64,000 nt of DNA from Akebia trifoliata (Eukaryota > Streptophyta > Magnoliopsida > Ranunculales > Lardizabalaceae), in contig CM030717.1 of NCBI GenBank assembly GCA_017979445.1, forward strand, positions 11,762,139 through 11,826,138, read 5' to 3'. Positions 1 through 12,190 of the stretch are shown piece after piece. The notes below the pieces were generated by a model, which worked only from the letters and a program-made list of their open reading frames with translations, was not told where the DNA came from and did no database searches. How positions within the stretch are numbered: position 1 is the stretch's first letter; each line of letters starts with the position of its first letter. The translations under genes and the position numbers were made by a program.

Positions 1-342
1 GTTTGAATTGAGCTGGGCCTAACGAATATCTTAGGTTCTTTAATGTCTTCCCTATAAAATTTCTGTCGCCTCTCAATAAGAAGAAGAAAACAAAAAAAAG
101 TGAAATAAGGGTACATTTCCCCTTGGATACTAATCTCAGATTCTTCACTTAAATTCCCTCTCTTTCTCATTGTATCATATGTAGCACTTGTATGATTGTG
201 TCCATTGAAAGATATTAATATTACGGTAAATTACTCAAGTCAAATCATTAAAAAAGTATCCCTTTTAAGGAGGGGCAGAGCCAAGATTTTGTCTACGTGA
301 GTAAATTTGATTTTATGAAATTAAAATGTTGGACTAAATTCG

Positions 343-477
343 TTGGACACTAAGTTCAACACTATGTTGACGTGCCGGTGCATAGAGAACCATTGATTTT
401 TTAACTTGTATCTCAAGGAAAGAAATCTATGCTTATCTGACACTACCACTCAGCGCAATGTTAAACATAGTGTCCAA
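343..477. mobile_element. MITE-like palindromic element
   Basis: The ends TTGGACACTA and TAGTGTCCAA are inverted copies. The arms pair imperfectly toward a centre containing ACTTGTATCTCAAGG. The same central motif recurs near 35028 and 53970, which suggests one element family. There is no coding capacity. The target duplication is not clear. Confidence 0.5.
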
Positions 478-1043
478 CAAAGTCAATGTAGCATTACTCT
501 TTATAAAATATACAAAAGTTCACTTTTACCCACCAAACCTTGGAGTGGGGATCCACCTCATAAGATTCAAATTCATGTGATTAGTTTGTTACTTAACATG
601 CATTGGAGTTGATCCTAACTACCTCAATTTGTCGAATAAAAAAATACATGATCTAATGCCACAAAGTTATAAAGGACAAAATTCTAAGAATTTTGAAGAA
701 AAAAAATAGTTAATTTTCACAGTTGAATTTTAGTTTTAAATTTGGGAGTTTAGTATCCATCCATTTTCAACACCTTAGATCAATTTGAGTTTTTTCCATG
801 AAATCTAGTAGGTCATGGTGTTGGATTGAAAATTTCATAATCCATATAGGCCCAACGACTTTTAGTAAGATTTGAAATCATGCTAAGTTAGTCGTACTAA
901 CCTAATTCATAAAGTAAGGTTTGTTTAATAACAAACTTAATTAATTAAGGGAGTTTTGTAATAAAATTGTACAAGATAGGCATGCCTGGTACTCTATAAA
1001 AAATTTAAATTACTAAAAAATCCTAAATTTTAGAAATTTTTGC

Positions 1044-1200
1044 AGGTGCAAACTCTTAAGAAACTTTTTTTATTTATTTATTTATTAATAACTCCTTAAG
1101 GCTTTCAAAATTATTGTGGGGGCAAATTCTTAAGAAATCAAATAAATAAATAAATCATTAATAACTCCTTAAGATTTAAAAAAAAATCTTGTGGGGGCAA
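1044..1200. repeat. Imperfect direct tandem repeat, about 80-bp unit
   Basis: Two adjacent units each contain TTCTTAAGAAA or TCTTAAGAAAC, an A/T tetranucleotide tract (TTTA type in the first, AAAT type in the second), and then TTAATAACTCCTTAAG. The second unit is followed by GGGGGCAACTGCCCC. No gene is involved. Confidence 0.5.
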
Positions 1201-2629
1201 CTGCCCCAACCAAAAATCCACCTTTGTTTCTAAGCATGCCACATCCCCATGATTTTAGATCATGGTTGATTTGCAACTACAATTGGGAATAAAAGTAAAA
1301 ATAAAGAGAAATAAGAAGTATCCATAAACCCTTATAATATACACGATTGAGTTTTGGTGACTCATGGAAAATGATTCATGCAAAACACATGATCCCATTT
1401 GTGTAAATCTTCTTTTTCTGCTTCTCTTCTCTTTTTTTATTTCAGACAATATTCTCACACATTTAGATGGGATCGGTCCCTACGACCACATGTCTCAATC
1501 TTACAGAAGTTTTCTAACGTGCAACAAAGTAAGGATGCCACTTAGTTCAAACACATGAGCAGAAGGAACAAACCCCTATCACTAATTTTACTGCTCAACC
1601 AACCCCCTCAAGATAGGAGATATATGCATACCAATAATATAGATCTCAAAGATACTTATCTTGATCGTTGGATTGTGTTTTGGATGGCCAAAGTCATTTA
1701 TTCCAATGCCTATTACAATACTACCCCGTTGTTGTCCATTTTTTCAATAGGGTTGCTCTATTTGCACCTACTATTTGATGTAGGTGCACCAATTTAAACC
1801 AATAAACTTAGTGTTATGTTTCCCAATTTTTTATTGGTGCACCAACCACTTTCAAATAGAAATCCCTAGCATCTCCTTCGTGTTAGCAACATATTTTTAT
1901 AGATTACGTCAACGGAAGTTGGTTTAACCAAAAATCCTTTTATTTTGGCATCTTTTTTAATGAATTCACGTCAATATAAAAGGAATGACGAACTAAAATC
2001 GAACTCAGTGAACTAATGAGTTAAATGAACAAAATGCAAGAAAATGATGGAATGAGGATTTTTTGTTTCTTTTTTTGGTTTTCGTCTTTGCCGACATGGA
2101 AATGGTCATGTATTTACAAAAGTCTATGGACACAAGCAAAAGATTTGATTCTTTGTGTCTGTTGATAGGATGATGTCGACATGGATAAAATCATTGCTTT
2201 TATGTAATATTATCTCTAAATGGTTTGGGTTTCTAGGATTTCTAATAATCAACTAATGTACATTGCTTTTATCTCAAATCAAACCTTAAATTTTACGCTT
2301 TATCATTTCTTCATGATTTACCAATATAATAGAAAGTAAAAAAATATAAAAGAAGAGGAAAACGAGAAGATTTAAAATTTACTCTGTGGCTTTATTGAAA
2401 AAAAGAGAAGACAAAGGTGGTGGTGGTGGTTCATTTCCTAACACTGGGGGGAGACAAGATATGATGGAAAAATATGAATGTATGGATAAGTTACTTAAGA
2501 GGGGAAGGTGTGTGTATTAAAATGTTATAACTTATTGCAGTGCACTTATAATAAAGGTATACTTACTCAAATGGTGGGTGCAACAACAACTACTCTTTCT
2601 AAGTGACACAAGAAGTACATAAATCAATA

Positions 2630-2840
2630 GAGTCCTGACAATATGACTCGCCAAGTGGCATACTCCATCAACTCCCTGGCGTGGACAAGTACGGGAATCA
2701 TAAATATGTATGCCTCAATATACATCTTTTATGCAAAAATGCAATTGTGTATCCCGAGGCATGTAGAATTACGGTTCCCAAACTTGTCACATCAGAGAAT
2801 TGATGAGTATGCCACCTAGCGAATCATATTATTATGACTC
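2630..2840. mobile_element. MITE with long terminal inverted repeats, TA target site
   Basis: The arms are long and imperfect inverted copies of about 90 bp. The left arm starts GAGTC and carries GTGGCATACTC; the right arm carries GAGTATGCCAC and ends GACTC. A TA dinucleotide flanks both sides (2628-2629 and 2841-2842). That fits a Tc1/mariner (Stowaway-type) duplication, although the terminus is not the classical Stowaway sequence. Non-coding. Confidence 0.6.
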
Positions 2841-2881
2841 TAAAAAATATCCAAATTTTTATCAAAAGTTATAATCACGCA

Positions 2882-2993
2882 AAATTCACTTATTGACATG
2901 GCATGTACATTGAATCATAAATCATTTTCTTTCAGATACACAAGGAAAAAAGATATATAATTCGTACATACATTCATGTCAATGAGTAAAATT
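2882..2993. mobile_element. Small palindromic MITE, same family as 54538 and 56936
   Basis: The left arm contains TTGACATGGCATGTACA and the right arm contains TGTACATTCATGTCAA-like sequence in inverted order (CATTCATGTCAATGAG). The terminal ACTCATTGACATGGCATG theme matches the elements at 54538-54681 and 56936-57077. Confidence 0.5.
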
Positions 2994-3699
2994 TCAATGA
3001 CGTTATCTACAGTAATAATTGTTAAACATTGTGCAAAAATATTAAAAATGAAAGATGACCGACGGTCCATCTTCCCCCAAAAATTTATTACTAACTAGTA
3101 CATGGGGCCTCACCAAACCAATCCCACGGCTAGAAATCTCTAATGTGGCTGATTTATATAAGTCCTTACCAAGCGGTCACCTACTTTCTCTTGGGTTGGG
3201 TAATAAATTAGAGTAAGTCTAACCTTACTAACTTAGTAAGACTTCATATCTTACTAAGGATCTTTGAGCTCACCTAGTGGATTCCTAGAACATGACCCTA
3301 TATAGAGGACAAAATTCTATGAAATTTAAAAAACAAAAACTCGTTTAACAGTTCAGTGGGAATTCAAGAATCGTTCATTTTAAAAACTACTGATCAAACC
3401 TAGAAAAATATTATTTTTTGAATTTTGTTCTCTTGGATCTGAGTATTTTCATGAAATCCAGAAGTTTGTGTTGTTGGATTGTCAATTTAGTAATCAATTT
3501 GAGCTCAATAACCCTTAGTAAGATTTTCAATCTTACTAAATTTGTAAGGAAATTGTTTCTACAAACAATGACTTTATCAAAGTCATGTTCACTGTGGCGC
3601 CTACTCGGTCAGGAAAGTTTGGTGGAGCTTTAAAAACAAGGGACGTCCGCGACACAGGTAACCATCTTTCTCGATCATCTACAACGACCATACAAATAT

Positions 3700-3712
3700 T
3701 TAATATATATAC
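3700..3712 (+). promoter_or_regulatory. Possible TATA box of the GDSL esterase gene
   Basis: A TTAATATATATAC tract lies about 80 bases before the ATG at 3790, followed by a purine-rich GAGAGACAGAGAGATC leader. Position and composition fit a plant TATA box, but AT-rich tracts are common here, so the call is weak. Confidence 0.35.
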
Positions 3713-3789
3713 GACCAAATCAAACTTGCCTTCTCCTCCAAACATATTTGTATTATTTGAAAAGAGAGACAGAGAGATCAGAGTGGGAG

Positions 3790-6700
3790 ATGGTGGGACC
3801 TCAAAGACCTCTGTTCGTTCTCTTTGGATCCTCCATTGTTCAGTTTAGTTTCAGTAATGGCGGATGGGGAGCTGCTCTTGCTGACATCTACGCTCGTAAG
3901 GTAAATCTTCTTCGTCGTCTTCTTCATCTTTGTTGTTGTTTTAGGGCCAAAAACTGTTTATTTCTTGAGAAATTTGGATTGATCATGGAGATGAAGTTTT
4001 GAATTTTGAAGATTGAAGTTTGAAGTTTTTGTTGATTGAAAGGTTTAGATTGTTGTTTTCAGATTTGGTGTTGCATGTTGAGTTGTTGCGAATCGCCTTG
4101 ATTTTGTTGGACTTTTTATGGTAATTTTTGTTCTCAGATTTGAATTTGATTGTGTACTTGTTATGGTTCTGTTTTTTTTTCTTTTTTTTTTTTTTTTTTT
4201 TTGTAGGAATTTTGCTTTGTAAATGGTGGGATCCACTGATCTACTTTCGTTGTTGTTAAACAATTTGCTGCTTTTTTTTTTTTTTTTTGTTCTTTTTGTG
4301 ATTTGACGCGCACTAGTATGTTGGATGAGATACAGTTCCTTATTGATGATAAGGTGAGGAAGAACGGAATAATAAAAGAGAGATTTTTAAATCGAATTGG
4401 GATCAGTATTTTTAATTTGAGGCGATTTTTGTATGAAATTTAGCTTGAATAGGGGGAAGCCCTTGTATTTGGGATGAATCAGTTGAGTTGAATATGTCTT
4501 GGATCAAATTTTTGACCTTGAAGAGAATCAACTTTGTTAAATGGTTAATTAGGTATTTAGGATGAATCAGTTGAGTTGAATGTCTTTTTTACAAGTGTTT
4601 GTTCAGTTTATTCGACAAGCACGCCTTTATTGAGGTAGTGAGAAAAGATATTTAGATGCACACTTTGGAAAAAGGTTTAACTCTAGATAGGATTCGATGG
4701 AGAAAAAGGAGGTTGTAATTGAGCTCCTTGTTGAAAGTGAGAATACTTAAAGATAAGATAAAGTGTACCGAATGCTAAATATACAATATCCAACTACCAC
4801 AACCTTTCTCAATCATGGTTTTAAATCTTGTCCGAGACCAAGATGACTAGTTTGATCGTCTCGTTATCGTCCACCAACGAGACGAATTGACAAGTCATCT
4901 CAAACAGTGAAACCATGCTCTATCATCAACCATTGTCTCATTGTTGAACGAGATGACTCGAATAAATTGGATGACTCATCTCGTTCATGAACGAGACGAG
5001 ATGTCAAAACGAGTTTTAAAACCATATTCTCATTGTATGTTTTAGTTGTTGATTGATAACCCATTGAGTTTCTTCATAATCTTCTCTTCTATTATGAAGA
5101 CCCCTAATGAATCTACAAGTTTGAATTAGACATAATGTTCTAATTTCCATTATTGGAGAGAGTAAAACTTGGTTATTCTCCATATTATACATGTGGATAA
5201 TTGTCTCGTGTAGGTTAAGATGGTGTACCATGAGCAGGCTTCAATGGATGACAAAGATTTGGTTATGATAATCATGAATGATTTGATCCCTGATTCATAC
5301 TTCCATTTCTGGAAAAACTAACTTGCTTGGAATTAGTGCCTTTAGTGTTGAGTCCATGACCACATCATCTTACCAAGAAAAATTGTCTTCTCTTTCGTGT
5401 CACAAGGACAAGTGATACGTTGAACTGGCTTGCGTAAATGAATTGTACATCACCCGACATTGTATCTGTCAACAAGGTACTCTCTCAAAAGATGTATGCC
5501 AATTCAATCACAAAGCTTCAAGGAAATGAGAGAGTGTTTTGCCATCCATAACATCATTTGCAAATCCTTTGTGTTGTCTCCAAAATCCTTAAACAATATC
5601 ATGTCCATAATTTTACTAAATTTTGATTCATGAGGACAGGAGATACATTCTATACACATCACTTTCGTTAAGAATGCCAAGAATACTTGGGAAACTCCAA
5701 CTTGACTTGAAGTTTCCATTGTAAGAGTACATGTGGAATCAACATTGCTTGCTTATGATCATTTCTTGGAGTTGGAGTGTTCACTTCAAATCAATGATTT
5801 GATGGTAAACAAAGATTTTTTTTCTTCATGCAGAATGTTTTACATGGTAACTTATGTTTCGTAGTTCCTCTTTCTAAATCTCTGCTAAGTCATAAGTCCA
5901 AGTACATCCTTATCTTTGTAGTTATTTTAGTTCGTCAATGACATTCAAAAGAATATTGACTCCTTTATATTTAGAGTTCTGCTACACATTTTGAATGAAA
6001 TTTTCATTTGAGACCCTCTGGTCTTTTTGTTTTTCATTCCTCTTTCTTTGGTTTTATGAGTTGGCTTTAAAATTTATGTCAGTTTTGGATGGTTTATTGA
6101 GGCTATGATTTTAATTTACTTTTTCCTATTTTCTTCTTTTGTTTTCAAAGTTTTATCTTTTCCTTCCCTTTTGAAACCTCCTCTCTGCTGTCTTTCATAG
6201 GTTTTACGAATATTGCTTCTCAAATCTGACCTTATGGTCTTTTCATTTTTCTTTCCAAACCTAATATAGCATATTATATTTCCCTATTACATTTTTAAAC
6301 TTGCATTTTCTTATAATGTAGTGCAGTTATGTTTGAAAAGGTGTGAGGCTTATGCATTGAGTTGAGGCGTAAATAGAAGACCTCCAGGTGCATCTTGGAA
6401 AGCATATATTGAGCTCTTTACTACCCTACAACATTATATATCTCTTTTTATTACATTATTATTTTAAAAATGGTGGGAGCACAAAACTTTGTTCCTTCAT
6501 TCATAGTTTTACCTTTTCAAAACTATCTGGTTTTTGTATATTACACCGAATTAATTTACTTGGTCCAGTACTCATTCAACTTAGCCAAGTTAGTTGGCCC
6601 AAGCCTTCATTTTGGGCGCATTATCAGTTAAAACTTGAAACCTAGTTTTTGGGCATTGTATAAAAAATATTAATGCAGGTTGTATACATACAAGAAAGAG

Positions 6701-9700
6701 GCTGATATTCAGATTGGTTTGGGTTTTGTGGACTTCACAATTAAGCCTGAAATCAATACAAAATCTGGACAATTCGTAAGCCTGAGATCCAGCCCTTCTT
6801 AGAGCATGTTGCAGCAATCCAACAAGGCCAAGTGTTTGACCTAGTAAAGGGATCTTTTTGCTTGCTCGTCCGGCTTTAAAGAGGAGTCCCATGTGCTGGT
6901 CGAGTAGGCAATAATTGGAGGGATTTTAATGCTGGCCAAACACTAAAACTGGAGAATTTTTGGCCTGGTTGGCATCTCATATGTTGGTCCTATTAAGTAT
7001 TAACTGTCCAAAAGGGGGGTAATTTGGATCGTGCATTCAGTCCAATAAGGAAGGAATTTACTATTGTTCAAAGTTCAAACCACCAAAAGTAGGTTTTTTG
7101 TCACTTGATTAGTGTCGTGAAGTTTCTATTTAATTATTGAGTGGTCAGTAAAGTAGTAGAATTAGGAGTTTTACTATTAGAATAAATAGAACCAAGAACT
7201 GAGTTCATAGAGGATAAATTAAGTCCTGACACTCAGGAAGTGGAATGTCCAATAAAAATCTATGGTCTAGAGAATGATGTCGAGGATGGAGAGATTGAGC
7301 CAATGCTGGCTCCATTATATGTGGTTTCCTAGCCCAACATCAAACCTATACAACTTATTTAGCCTGTTTTACTGCACCCTGAGTCCAAATCACCCGACTC
7401 TACATCAGTTTTGATGCAGGAGCTAGTTTGTTCTGCATAAATTTGGTATCAGAGTTTGTCTAAGAATTTATTTATTTTGACTTTTTTTTTTGTGTGTATG
7501 TGCCCCAAAGCTTATGTTTGGTACATAAAATACAGAATTTGACTACTTCACTTAATAAATTCTAACATACTACTCACTCCAATAATTGGAACTCATAACA
7601 TTTATTACCAAATATATAAGAAGCACAAAGGCTCCACACTAGCCCCTTTCTTATATCATAGTTTTCTTCTTTTTATATATCTTCAATTCATTGTTGTTGC
7701 AACTTACTTTTGGTACAGGCAGACATATTAGTGCGAGGATACATCAGTTGGAACTCAAGGCGTGCTCTCCAAGTTGTCAATCAAGTTTTTCCTAAGGTAT
7801 TTTATGCAACATCAAAGTTATTGAACCGTCCTTCAATCCTGGACATTATTTAGGACGTTTTTAGTGTTTGTCACTGATGTAATTGCTGAAGGGAAAAATT
7901 ATTTCTATGCATTTAGATTATAATCACCATTCATAAAGAGAAAATCAGAACATATGCAACACACGCAGGGTTGCACTGACCCATGTTCTGTGGTATATGC
8001 ACATTGTTGAGTATTGTGTTATCCACCTCTGCTCCTGGGTGTCACGTGCTCATGTGTCGTGCCCCAATTCTACCGTGACCCTCTTATATTCATAGTTGCG
8101 CCTTTCCCATCAGATCGGTCTTTTGGGGTAAATGGTTGTCAACATGGTATCAGAGCGCTAGGTTCGTATAGGTCAAAGGGTTGAGTCTCCTCAAAGGAAT
8201 TTTCCACCCATATGGGTGAGGGGGGTGTTGAGTGTTGTGTTATCCGCCTCCGCTCCTGGGTGTCACATGCTCACGTGTCATTCCCTAGTTCGACCCATGA
8301 CCCTCGTATGTTCTAGTTGCGCCTTCCCCATCAGATCAGTCTTTTGGGGTAAATGGTTGTCAACACTCATTGGGTCTCACCCATCTGTGTGGTACTACAC
8401 AATGTGGGTGCAGTTTTTCTTCCATGACAAAATGAAAATGGAACCGACATTTTTTTTAAGGATTTCAGGTATTATCTTCTATTGCCTACACTTCTAAACC
8501 ACTATCTTGTTCTTGTCTTTGTTCTAGGATGCAGCTGTACAACCTTCGTTGGTTGTCGTTTACATAGGGGGTAATGATTCAATGGGACCTCACTCATCCG
8601 GCTTGGGCCCTCATGTACCACTTCCAGAGTACATTGAGAACATGAGAAAGATCGCAAGTCATCTCAAGGTAATTTTCACCTACAATATTACCTTATTTGC
8701 ACTCGAGGGAATCTACGGTTGACCAGGGCAGTCTTCTAGTGGGAAAATGGTGCACTTGCACATTCCGAGGGGTGATTCACCCACCGATGGATGGGTGGTC
8801 CCTCCTTGGACATGGAAACCATCCTTCAGAGTGTTTTTCCTATATTGTTCCTCCTTTTCCCTTCAACGGCCCAAACTAATCAGATGGTTACAATCAGCCA
8901 ATTTGGTTGATCTTTGCTTTGCTGCATTGCTTGGAGCATTATGCCATTAAACTATCCTCCAGCTCAATTTTACTAGTACCTTAAATTCCCTACATGAAGA
9001 TGGCAGTGGTTGCACATTCTAACACCACTTTTTGATTGTCAGAGCCTTTCAGAGACGACGCGCATTATTTTTCTTAGTAGCCCTCCCGTCAATGAGGCAA
9101 AACTTCGCGAATCAACAAGGTTCTTTGATGTCTGCTTTTGCATTTCATGTTTTCCTAGTTTTCTTGATTAGAATCTATGTCCTTACATTGGGTGTTTGCT
9201 CTGAAACCAGTGGGATATTTAGTGAGATTGTTAGGTCAAATGAGACCTGTCGAATATATTCAGAAGCTTGTATAGAGCTGTGCAGAGATATGGACCTGAA
9301 GGTTGTGGATCTTTGGACTGCCATTCAGAGAAGGGATGATTGGATGAATGCTTGCTTTACGTAAGTTTGCTCATTTATCTATGCTTTCTAATTTATATTT
9401 CTCAACTAGTGAATATGTATATTTTGAAGATGTAAAGGAACTCATCATCAGCCTTACTCTCTTAAAGACTGGTGGTGAACATTGTGTTGCACGGGGACTG
9501 GGATACAATTAAAGGGAACTCTTAGGAAACCTCCTAGCTGAACTTTTTCTACCCAATTTGGTGATCCTAACCATTAGTTCTGTTGATTTTGTATGCTCCC
9601 CCATCTGTTGTGCTATTTTATTTTAAAAAAAATGTGGTGGATAGGATGAATTCATGCTAATTTTTGGCGAGAGATCACCTAGGTTGGACTTTAGAAGTGA

Positions 9701-12190
9701 CCGGATCTTTCAACCAGGAGCGTTGCTCTTGATGAAACCTCATTCATCCACCATAGTAAGTACTTTTTCTTTCTTAACAGATTAACCCTCTATGTCCTAA
9801 AAAACAATGACCGTAATGAAATATTGATGATTACTGCAACTAAAAGGCTACAATAGTGTACAAATGGAAAAATTAAAATGTCATAATTTAAAAATTCACT
9901 TGAAACCTCTAAAGTGAAGAAATTTCAAATGTTAAAAATAAATAAAAAACTTATTATCAATAAATAATGATATTGACTAGGAATTGTTTGGTTGAGAAGA
10001 ATTTTAGAAGAGAAAACTCAAGTCTCATAATGAGAGCTTGATATATATTTATAACCCATAATAAAGGAATGGACATAAATGTCCTTGCACAGAAAGAATA
10101 GAAATAATAGAAATAAATTGATATAAGTCAAATTAGAACTAACTATCCTAATATTTCCAATACTCCCCTTCAAGTTGGGGCAAGTATATCAACTAAGCCC
10201 AACTTGGCAAGATGAGAGTTTGTGACAGAAGGTCCAACAGACTTTGTAAGCATATCGACTAGTTGATCTGAAGAAGAAATAAAGATTGTCTTAAGTGCAC
10301 CAGATCGAACTTTCTCCTTGAGAAAGTGAACATCAACCTCGATGTGCTTAGTCCTTTCGTAAAGGACTAACTATCATAATATTTCCAATAGGTTGCAGCT
10401 ACTTGAAGGCTTTGAGTAGAATACTAACATCAGTGATACTTTGTCAATTCACATGATGAGTGAGAGAAAAATCAACAAAGCTATGGATATGGCACGAGTG
10501 AAAGTACTACCAAGCCATGGACCATAGTGTAGTCATCATTAAATTTTTCAGACACCTTATTCAAATAAAATAGGTTTACTTTCTTAAAGAATACCAGTTT
10601 TAAATTATAAAATAGAAAGGCTTTTTAAGTGGTATCAGAATAGGTCAAATGAATAAAGATATTTTAGTATACATAGCTCAATATATAGCATACTAAAGGT
10701 GCTCTGCACCCTTAAATAGTTTTGAACTTGGTGCTTCTGCATCCTCACTCTAGTTCATTCTTTCTTTTTGAATTATAAATTGAGTATTTCCCTGACTATC
10801 CTTCTTTCCTTAATGGTAGTATTTGCATCCTTGGATGTACCTTCTTTAAGTCAACATGTTTGGACTAAATTTTTAAAAACCTTTTTTTTTTCGGTTTAGA
10901 GTGGGATGCTTTCCAGGAAACATTCAGGTTATGGATATGTTTGCTCTTTTCTATAAGGGCCAATGACTACATAGGAAAATCTCCGGTTAAGATTAATTTA
11001 CCATCACCCAAGATCAATATACTTCTCAGTTTTACTTATTTGCTAAGTTGTGGCATGGCTTCTTCCTGGGTTCAAGTGTTTTGTTTGGAGCATAGTGACA
11101 AAAATCTGTGATTTTTTGAAAAAATCACGATTTCGAAAGATCTCGGATTTTAATATTTGTCAACTAAATCATGAAGTTTTTTAAAACTTTGATTTTTCAA
11201 AAAATCACGATTAATTGTGATTTAATCCTGATTTTTTCAAAAAATCACAGATTATTTTGTTTTTTTTTTTTTTTTGACATTTCTTATACTTAAACCAATT
11301 ATTTTTTACTTCTTAATTTATAAAAATGTTTTCCCAATTTTATAGACATTTTCCAAAGCTTTCTCTTGCCAAATTACTTTGTCACTATGGTTTGGAGGAT
11401 CTTCGTAATAGAATGTTGATGAGAGATCATTTTCTTCATTGGATTTTTCATTATAATTTTAGACATGTTTTATAAGTGGTCTCAAACCAATTGGTTTCGA
11501 GAACATTGGTGGTGTCTTGCAATAATAAGTAGAAAGTGAACGAGTTAAACCAGTCATACTCATTGTTAGTGCTGCTGTTAGTGCTAGTAGTTATGCTCCA
11601 AAATGAGGCTTCTGCCATGCAATCTTCCCACCATTTCTTCATTGAATCCATTATTGTTAGGTAGGGAGATCATGGCCTCTTTCAAAGTCTTGGGAAATTT
11701 GAGTTGGTGTTTCACAGATAATTAGCCAGTTTACAAGGTACTAGGAGAATCCAAATCCTGTTTGATATTTAAATTGAATAGGTAAAAATTCTCTCCATAA
11801 TCCTGGAAGTACGTGTTAGAATAAGATGGTTGGCAAGAAATTATTGCAACTAAACAACCTTATTGTAGCCTAGTAACTATTTTCTTTATTTTTTTGTCTG
11901 AAATGATAAGTAATTATATTACTTCCCTCGGTTTCTGGGGCTGACATATAATATTATCCTGAATTCATTTTTATAGAGATGGTGTTCATTTATCGGCGGA
12001 GGGAAGCAAGATAGTGGTGAAGGAGATACTAAAGGTCCTGAAAGAAGCTGAGTGGGAGCCGAGCTTATACTGGAAATCCATGCCAACTGAATTCGCGGAG
12101 GACTCACCGTATGATCTTGTTGCATTCAATGGAAAGGACACTATAAACCCATCTGAATGGACCTTCCACAGAGAGATCCAGTGGGATTAG
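3790..12190 (+). CDS. CPRD49: GDSL/SGNH esterase of the CPRD49 type (isoamyl acetate-hydrolysing esterase family), six exons
   Basis: Exons: 3790-3900, 7719-7796, 8528-8668, 9043-9119, 9211-9360, 11977-12190. They join to 257 codons (256 aa), the usual length for this family. Phases agree at every GT-AG junction and the TAG is at 12188-12190. The family hydrolyses short esters. Block I is FGSS at residues 12-15: the usual GDS Asp is Ser, as in CPRD49, leaving Ser15 as the likely nucleophile. Gly44 is the block II glycine, GGND at 77-80 is block III, and D187-G-V-H190 supplies the catalytic Asp and His. I see no signal peptide, so a cytosolic enzyme is likely. Intron 1 (3.8 kb) holds a MITE at 4815; introns 2 and 5 hold retroelements. 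The gene is convergent with the LMBR1-like gene. The family is certain; the substrate is unknown. Confidence 0.93.
3901..7718 (+). other. Intron 1 of the GDSL esterase gene
   Basis: This 3.8-kb intron holds T-rich tracts near 4190 and 4275 and an inverted-repeat element at 4815-5025. Around 5216-5310 there are weak hints of decayed retroelement coding, too degraded to assign. A TGGTATCAGAG motif at 7449 resembles a retroelement primer-binding site but has no recognisable LTR beside it. Nothing else is identifiable. Confidence 0.6.
4815..5025. mobile_element. MITE-like element with ATGGTTTTAAA ends
   Basis: The left end ATGGTTTTAAA and the right end TTTTAAAACCAT are inverted copies. The interior repeats GAGACGA/TCGTCTC motifs (near 4857, 4878 and 4991) that can fold on themselves. 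A second element with GGTTTAAAATA ends lies at 35217-35391. Superfamily uncertain. Confidence 0.45.
8005..8365 (+). mobile_element. TRIM (terminal-repeat retrotransposon in miniature)
   Basis: Two 140-bp direct repeats, 8005-8144 and 8226-8365, both begin TGTTGAGT and end GTTGTCAACA. Directly after the left repeat, TGGTATCAGAGCGC (8145-8158) is the classical primer-binding site for initiator methionine tRNA. The purine tract GTGAGGGGGG (8216-8225) directly precedes the right repeat. The internal part is only 81 bp and has no gag or pol. The flanks CACAT and CTCAT agree at four of five bases. The repeats are roughly 85% alike by eye, with many C/T differences, so this is an old, probably once methylated, insertion. 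It lies in intron 2 of the GDSL esterase gene in sense orientation. Confidence 0.85.
9995..10390 (-). mobile_element. Internally deleted Copia element with intact target duplication
   Basis: A perfect five-base duplication GGTTG (9990-9994 and 10391-10395) bounds 396 bp. In minus-strand order it holds only the first 27 bp of the 5' LTR (10390-10364), the end of pol (to 10170), a polypurine tract AAGGGGAG (10170-10163), and a full LTR of about 168 bp (10162-9995). The start TATTGGAAATATTA of the broken LTR repeats that of the complete one. The preserved duplication shows that a longer element inserted and later lost its centre. It sits in intron 5 of the GDSL gene, antisense to it. Confidence 0.8.
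10170..10358 (-). pseudogene. C-terminal fragment of Copia polyprotein (end of RNase H region)
   Basis: Sixty-two codons remain open and end with TGA at 10172-10170. They carry the typical Copia terminus, with motifs ERTKHIEVDVHFLKEK, DQLVDMLTKS and a closing LGLVDILAPT. All upstream pol and gag sequence is missing. The fragment is inside the deleted element at 9995-10390 and cannot encode a function. Confidence 0.85.
11104..11253. mobile_element. Palindromic MITE-like element in intron 5
   Basis: The ends ATCTGTGATTTTTTGAAAAA and, inverted, CTGATTTTTTCAAAAAATCACAGAT match. Each arm is itself a small palindrome (GATTTTTTGAAAAAATC). Non-coding. Confidence 0.45.

Larger units (their letters stand above)
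1..3789. other. Upstream intergenic region of the GDSL esterase gene
   Basis: No coding region is recognisable here; the open frames are short and match no family. The stretch is AT-rich and holds three inverted-repeat elements (343-477, 2630-2840, 2882-2993) and an imperfect tandem repeat (1044-1200), each listed separately. The last 100 bases hold a TATA-like tract and a purine-rich leader for the gene that starts at 3790. Confidence 0.6.

Noticed and set aside
5216..5310. Possible Copia gag-like frame in intron 1 of the GDSL gene
   Set aside because: Only a short resemblance (MDDKDLVMIIMNDL) without flanking gag motifs or LTRs, so it is not annotated.
7446..7460. TGGTATCAGAG motif resembling a retroelement primer-binding site in intron 1
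   Set aside because: No LTR termini or paired repeat lie beside it, so a complete element is not supported. It may be a fragment or chance.
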